From NCBI RefSeq assembly GCF_015354245.1, contig NZ_JADKYZ010000010.1, positions 124,001-188,000 of the forward strand: a stretch of DNA of 64,000 nucleotides. The letters are read 5' to 3'. Shown one piece after another: positions 59,851 to 64,000 of this stretch (within the stretch, counting starts at the first letter, position 1; every line of letters begins with the position of its first letter). Position numbers and translations under genes: made by a program. The notes below the pieces were generated by a model. That model saw only the letters and a program-made list of their open reading frames with translations, had not been told where the DNA came from and searched no databases. This DNA is from Diaphorobacter caeni (lineage in GTDB: Bacteria > Pseudomonadota > Gammaproteobacteria > Burkholderiales > Burkholderiaceae_C).

Positions 59851-62800
59851 ATGCAAACGACTCGTCGAATATCTTCTTTGCTAATCGCCAACCGCTCCGA
59901 GATCGCCATCCGCGTGATGCGCGCCGCTTCGGAGATGAATATCCGCACCGTAGCGATCTACTCGCGCGAGGACCGGCTGGCGCTGCACCGTTTCAAGGCG
60001 GACGAGAGCTACCTGGTGGGCGAAGGCAAGAAGCCGCTGCAGGCCTACCTGGACATTGACGACATCCTGCGTATCGCCCGCGCCGCCAAGGTGGACGCCA
60101 TTCACCCCGGCTACGGCTTCCTATCCGAGAACCCAGAGTTCGCCGAGGCGGTGATCGCCGCCGGCATCGAATGGGTCGGTCCGCGCCCCGAGGTGATGCG
60201 CACGCTGGGCAACAAGGTGGCGGCGCGCCATGCCGCCGTGGCTGCAGGCGTGCCGGTGATGCCGGCCACGCCCCCGCTGCCGTTGGACCTGGAGGAATGC
60301 CAGCGGCTGGCTGCCGGCATCGGCTACCCCGTGATGCTCAAGGCCAGTTGGGGCGGAGGAGGGCGCGGCATGCGCGTCATCCGCGGTGAGGCGGAGCTGC
60401 CCGAGGCGCTGGCGGCCGCCCGGCGCGAGGCCCTGGCTGCCTTCGGCAACGACGAGGTGTATTTCGAGAAGCTGGTGCAGCGTGCCCGCCATGTCGAGGT
60501 GCAGATCCTCGGCGACCGCCATGGCAACGTGGTGCATTTATTCGAGCGTGACTGCACCGTGCAGCGCCGCAACCAGAAGGTGGTGGAGCGCGCTCCCGCT
60601 CCGTACCTGGACGACGCCCAGCGCCAGGCCCTATGCGACAGCGCTATCAAGCTGATGGCTGCGGTGAACTACACCCACGCCGGCACGGTCGAGTTCCTGA
60701 TGGACGCCGACACCGGCCAGTTCTACTTCATCGAGGTCAACCCGCGCATCCAGGTCGAACACACAGTCACCGAGCTGATCACCGGCGTGGACATCGTCAA
60801 GGCCCAGCTGCGCATCAGCGAGGGCGGGCAGATCGGCATCACCGAGGACGCTGAGGGTACCGATGGGCCACGCGCCAGCGGCGTGCCCGCCCAGGCGCAG
60901 ATCCGCTTCAACGGAACGGCCGTGCAGTGCCGCATCACCACCGAAGACCCGGAGAACGGCTTCCTGCCCGACTACGGCCGCCTGTCCGTCTACCGCAGCG
61001 CCTCGGGCTTTGGTGTCCGGCTCGATGCCGGCACGGCCTACAGTGGCGCCGTCATCACCCCGTACTACGACTCGCTGCTGGTCAAGGTCACCGCCTGGGC
61101 GCCCACGGCCAAGGAGTCGGTGCAGCGCATGGACCGGGCCCTGCGCGAGTTCCGCATCCGCGGCGTGGCCTCGAACCTGCAGTTCCTCGAGAACGTGATC
61201 AACCACCCCCAGTTCGCCTCCGGTGCCGTGACCACGCGCTTCATCGACACCACGCCCGAGCTGCTGGAGTTCGCCAAGCGGCGCGATCGCGGCAGCAAGC
61301 TGCTGGGCTTCCTGGGCGACATCACCGTCAACGGCAACCCCGAGATGGCAGGGCGCAAGATGCCCGAGCTGCCGTTCCCCAAGCCGGTGCTGCCTTGCGT
61401 GGACCCGAGCGAGCCCATCCCGCCCGGCAGCCGCGACCGCCTCAAGGCGCTCGGCCCCCAGAAGTTCTCCCAGTGGATGCTGGAGCACAAGCCGGTCCTG
61501 ATGACCGACACCACGCTGCGCGACGCGCACCAGTCCCTGTTCGCCACCCGCATGCGCACGGCCGACATGCTGCCCATTGCGCCGTTCTATGCACGCGAGC
61601 TGCCGCAGTTGTTCTCCCTGGAATGCTGGGGTGGCGCCACCTTTGACGTGGCCATGCGCTTCCTCAAGGAAGATCCCTGGCAGCGCCTGGCCCAGCTGCG
61701 CGAGCGTGTGCCCAACATCCTGTTCCAGATGCTGCTGCGCGGCGCCAATGGCGTGGGCTACACCAGCTATGCGGACAACGTGGTGCAGTTCTTCGTCCAA
61801 CAGGCGGCCGCGGCCGGCGTGGACCTGTTCCGGGTCTTTGACGCGCTGAACTGGGTGCGGAACATGCGCGTGTCCATCGATGCCGTGCTGGAAACCGGTG
61901 CACTGTGCGAGGGCGCCATCTGCTACACCGGGGACCTGTTCGATCCTGCCAGAAGCAAGTACAACCTGAAGTACTACGTCGGCATCGCCAGGGAGCTGCA
62001 GCAGGCTGGCGTACACATCCTGGCCATCAAGGACATGGCCGGCATCTGCCGCCCGCGTGCCGTCGCCGCGCTGGTCAAGGCCCTGAAGGAAGAAACCGGC
62101 CTGCCGGTGCACTTCCACACCCACGACACCAGCGGCATCGCCGCCGCCTCGGTGCTGGCGGCTGTCGAAGCGGGTTGTGATGCCGTGGATGGTGCGCTCG
62201 ACGCCATGAGCGGGCTCACGGCCCAGCCCAACCTGTCGTCCATGGCCGCTGCGCTGGCCGGCACTGACCGCGATCCCGGCCTGTCCCAGCACGCGCTGCA
62301 CCAGGCCTCGACCTACTTCGAGGGTGTGCGCTGCTTCTACGCCCCGTTCGAGAGCGACATCCGCTCCGGCACCGCCGACGTCTACCGCCACGAGATGCCG
62401 GGCGGCCAATACACCAACCTGCGCGAGCAGGCCCGTGCCATGGGCCTGGAGCACCGCTGGACCGAGGTCTCGCAGGCCTATGCCGATGTGAACCAGCTGT
62501 TCGGTGACATCGTCAAGGTCACGCCGACCTCCAAGGTGGTTGGCGACATGGCCCTGATGATGGTGGCCAATGATCTCTCGCCCGAACAAGTGGAGGACCC
62601 GGCGCACGAGGTGGCTTTCCCCGAGTCGGTCGTGTCGCTGTTCAAGGGTGAACTGGGTTTCCCGCCGGACGGGTTCCCGCAGGAGCTGTCGCGCAAGGTG
62701 CTGAAGGCGGAGCCGCCCGAACCCTACCGTCCTGGCGACCACCTCCCGCCGGTGGACCTGGAAGCCGCCCGCGTGCAGGCAGCGCAGGCAGGTGGACTGC

Positions 62801-63339
62801 CGCTGGAGGAACTGGACGACCAGCAACTGGCCAGCGCGCTGATGTACCCCAAGGTGGCGGCCGACTTCCACCGCCACCTGCAGCAGCATGGCGACGTCTC
62901 GGTGCTGCCCACGCCCACCTTCTTCTATGGCATGAAGCCGGGCGACGAGGTGGCACTGGAGATCGACCAGGGCAAGACGCTGCTGGTGAGCCTGCAGACC
63001 ATCCATGAGGAAGAGGGCGTGGCGAAGGTGCAGTTCGAGATGAACGGCCAGTCGCGCATGACCAGCGTGGCCAGGGCGGGGGCGGCCACGGCGGCGCAGC
63101 GCGAGACTGCGGAGCCCGGCAACCCGCTGCATGTGGGCGCGCCCATGCCGGGGGCCATCGTGACCGTGGCCGTCACCGCCGGTCAGCATGTACAGGCTGG
63201 CGCCACGCTGCTGTCGCTGGAGGCGATGAAGATGGAGACCCATATGACAGCCGAACGCGACGGGGTGGTCGAGCGGGTGCTGGTCAGGCCGGGCGACCGG
63301 GCGCAGGCCAAGGATCTGCTGGTGGTGTGGCGATCATGA
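59851..63339 (+). CDS. pyc: Pyruvate carboxylase, single-chain
   Basis: About 1162 residues. Biotin carboxylase domain (ANRSEIAIRVMRAASEM, ASWGGGGRGMRVI, FIEVNPRIQVEHTVTE), carboxyltransferase domain (LMTDTTLRDAHQSLFATRMR, ECWGGATFDVAMRFL) and a C-terminal biotinyl domain with the biotin Lys1127 in LEAMKMETHM. Converts pyruvate and bicarbonate to oxaloacetate, refilling the citric-acid cycle. ATG 59851 chosen; GTG 59827 is in frame. Third codon positions are nearly all G or C, unlike the amidase and operons A and B, so the gene has a separate origin. Confidence 0.93.
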   Translation: MQTTRRISSLLIANRSEIAIRVMRAASEMNIRTVAIYSREDRLALHRFKADESYLVGEGKKPLQAYLDIDDILRIARAAKVDAIHPGYGFLSENPEFAEAVIAAGIEWVGPRPEVMRTLGNKVAARHAAVAAGVPVMPATPPLPLDLEECQRLAAGIGYPVMLKASWGGGGRGMRVIRGEAELPEALAAARREALAAFGNDEVYFEKLVQRARHVEVQILGDRHGNVVHLFERDCTVQRRNQKVVERAPAPYLDDAQRQALCDSAIKLMAAVNYTHAGTVEFLMDADTGQFYFIEVNPRIQVEHTVTELITGVDIVKAQLRISEGGQIGITEDAEGTDGPRASGVPAQAQIRFNGTAVQCRITTEDPENGFLPDYGRLSVYRSASGFGVRLDAGTAYSGAVITPYYDSLLVKVTAWAPTAKESVQRMDRALREFRIRGVASNLQFLENVINHPQFASGAVTTRFIDTTPELLEFAKRRDRGSKLLGFLGDITVNGNPEMAGRKMPELPFPKPVLPCVDPSEPIPPGSRDRLKALGPQKFSQWMLEHKPVLMTDTTLRDAHQSLFATRMRTADMLPIAPFYARELPQLFSLECWGGATFDVAMRFLKEDPWQRLAQLRERVPNILFQMLLRGANGVGYTSYADNVVQFFVQQAAAAGVDLFRVFDALNWVRNMRVSIDAVLETGALCEGAICYTGDLFDPARSKYNLKYYVGIARELQQAGVHILAIKDMAGICRPRAVAALVKALKEETGLPVHFHTHDTSGIAAASVLAAVEAGCDAVDGALDAMSGLTAQPNLSSMAAALAGTDRDPGLSQHALHQASTYFEGVRCFYAPFESDIRSGTADVYRHEMPGGQYTNLREQARAMGLEHRWTEVSQAYADVNQLFGDIVKVTPTSKVVGDMALMMVANDLSPEQVEDPAHEVAFPESVVSLFKGELGFPPDGFPQELSRKVLKAEPPEPYRPGDHLPPVDLEAARVQAAQAGGLPLEELDDQQLASALMYPKVAADFHRHLQQHGDVSVLPTPTFFYGMKPGDEVALEIDQGKTLLVSLQTIHEEEGVAKVQFEMNGQSRMTSVARAGAATAAQRETAEPGNPLHVGAPMPGAIVTVAVTAGQHVQAGATLLSLEAMKMETHMTAERDGVVERVLVRPGDRAQAKDLLVVWRS

Positions 63340-63364
63340 GCGACGTTACAAGGGAGGAGTTGCA

Positions 63365-64000
63365 ATGGAGCTTAGACATTTGCGCTGCTTTCTTGCAGTG
63401 GCCGAAGAACTCCACTTTGGACGCGCAGCGCAGAAGCTGCATATGGATTCCTCTCCTCTTTCACGAGCCATCAAGGAACTGGAAGAGGAGTTGGGAGTGC
63501 AACTCTTCACTCGCACCTCGCGCAGCATCAAACTGAGTCATGCCGGCAAAGCGTTCCTGGAACGGGTGCCGCGTATCTTTGCCGCGCTGGATCAGGCACG
63601 AGATGGTGTCAAATCTGCCACCAATGGCTTTCATGGCCAGTTGCGCATCGCTTTGTCCGACTGCATTACCCCATCGCGCCTGTCCACCTTGCTGGCGCAA
63701 TGCCGCGAGGAAGATCCCGAAATCGAAATCCGGCTGTTCGAGGTGCCGTTGAATCAGCAAATCCAGGGGCTGCATGAGGATCTGTACGACGTGGGATTTT
63801 CCATGGTGGATGCGGCGGGCGACGGCGTCGTGGCGACTACCGCCTGGCAAGACGAATTGATGGTGGCCCTGTCCTCGCGCCACCCGTTGCTGGAGCACAG
63901 GTACATTCCGCTGGATAAGGTACTGGAGCAGCAGTTGGTACTGGGTGATCCCGCCGCTTGCATGGGATATGCCCAGCAAGTGGATCGCTTCCTGCAAAAG
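63365..64000 (+). CDS. LysR-family regulator, truncated by the window end
   Basis: 212 codons are visible and still open at base 64000. HTH: ELRHLRCFLAVAEELHFGRA, then SSPLSRAIKELEEELGVQLF; the substrate-binding domain begins LRIALSDCITPSRLSTLLAQ. RBS GGGAGG seven bases before the ATG. It starts 25 bases after pyc. I recall close LysR proteins on Tn4371-type ICE backbones, so this may mark the end of the cargo, but this is from memory and needs the downstream sequence. Confidence 0.88.
   Translation, partial: MELRHLRCFLAVAEELHFGRAAQKLHMDSSPLSRAIKELEEELGVQLFTRTSRSIKLSHAGKAFLERVPRIFAALDQARDGVKSATNGFHGQLRIALSDCITPSRLSTLLAQCREEDPEIEIRLFEVPLNQQIQGLHEDLYDVGFSMVDAAGDGVVATTAWQDELMVALSSRHPLLEHRYIPLDKVLEQQLVLGDPAACMGYAQQVDRFLQK

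Noticed and set aside
60631-63243. 870-codon open frame on the minus strand
   Set aside because: Antisense to pyruvate carboxylase; His/Gly/Arg-rich product without domains, caused by strong GC3 bias of the true gene.

Overview
The window looks like one end of a Tn4371-type integrative and conjugative element (ICE) of a beta-proteobacterium, most likely Burkholderiales, carrying a large catabolic cargo. The ICE call rests on gene content and order in the first 12.9 kb: DUF736, an XRE regulator, DUF2958, DUF2285, a small helix-turn-helix protein, RepA, ParA, a ribbon-helix-helix-like partner, DUF2840, the TraF-type peptidase and a VirD2/DUF3363 relaxase. Organism and family are inferred from family recognition. 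No integrase, att site, traG or trb genes lie in the window, and I saw no tRNA, rRNA or CRISPR array.

Backbone (1-12853). High-GC, compact, with overlapping ATGA start/stop junctions from parA to traF. An intact IS66-family element (2421-5021) with matching terminal inverted repeats and a perfect 8-bp target duplication sits in the divergent control region between the XRE regulator and the DUF2958 gene. Three 18-bp direct repeats next to an AT-rich tract follow repA and look like an iteron origin. The 634-bp gap before the relaxase gene is the best place for oriT.

Cargo (12854-about 63340). (a) 13.0-17.1 kb: ccoG plus a cyanide-insensitive bd-type quinol oxidase (cydA, cydB, 47-aa DUF2474 protein). 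(b) 17.1-21.9 kb: a minus-strand carboxylate module with LysR, two Bug/TctC binding proteins, a CitE-like lyase and an isocitrate-lyase/PEP-mutase-like protein. (c) 22.1-25.5 kb: LrgA/LrgB-type membrane proteins divergent from a MocR regulator. (d) 25.7-29.1 kb: acyl-CoA-dehydrogenase-like protein and two multiheme cytochromes c. (e) 29.2-40.9 kb: LysR divergent from operon A (Rieske oxygenase, VanB-type reductase, SDR, TRAP binding protein, SCP2-type thiolase, acyl-CoA synthetase, 3-hydroxyisobutyrate-dehydrogenase-like protein, fused TRAP DctQM). (f) 41.1-51.0 kb: operon B (class II aldolase/decarboxylase-like protein, ketol-acid reductoisomerase homologue, a second Rieske oxygenase, complete fdsGBACD formate dehydrogenase). 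(g) 51.1-59.8 kb: AraC regulator, a five-gene liv/amide-type ABC transporter, an IS3-family element and an amidase. (h) 59.9-63.3 kb: a single-chain pyruvate carboxylase with very GC-rich third positions, then a LysR gene that runs off the window.

How it may work. Operons A and B carry paralogous Rieske oxygenases but only one reductase, and both are preceded by the same roughly 55-bp element containing a TGAAYC-T-GATTCA palindrome. This suggests one regulon, probably under the divergent LysR. Formate dehydrogenase suggests a C1 product; the thiolase, acyl-CoA synthetase and dehydrogenases suggest CoA-dependent lower steps; the TRAP and ABC systems suggest uptake of an acid and possibly an amide. 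The substrate cannot be read from the sequence. The reductoisomerase embedded between a decarboxylase-like gene and a Rieske oxygenase is the oddest part and the best candidate for undescribed chemistry.
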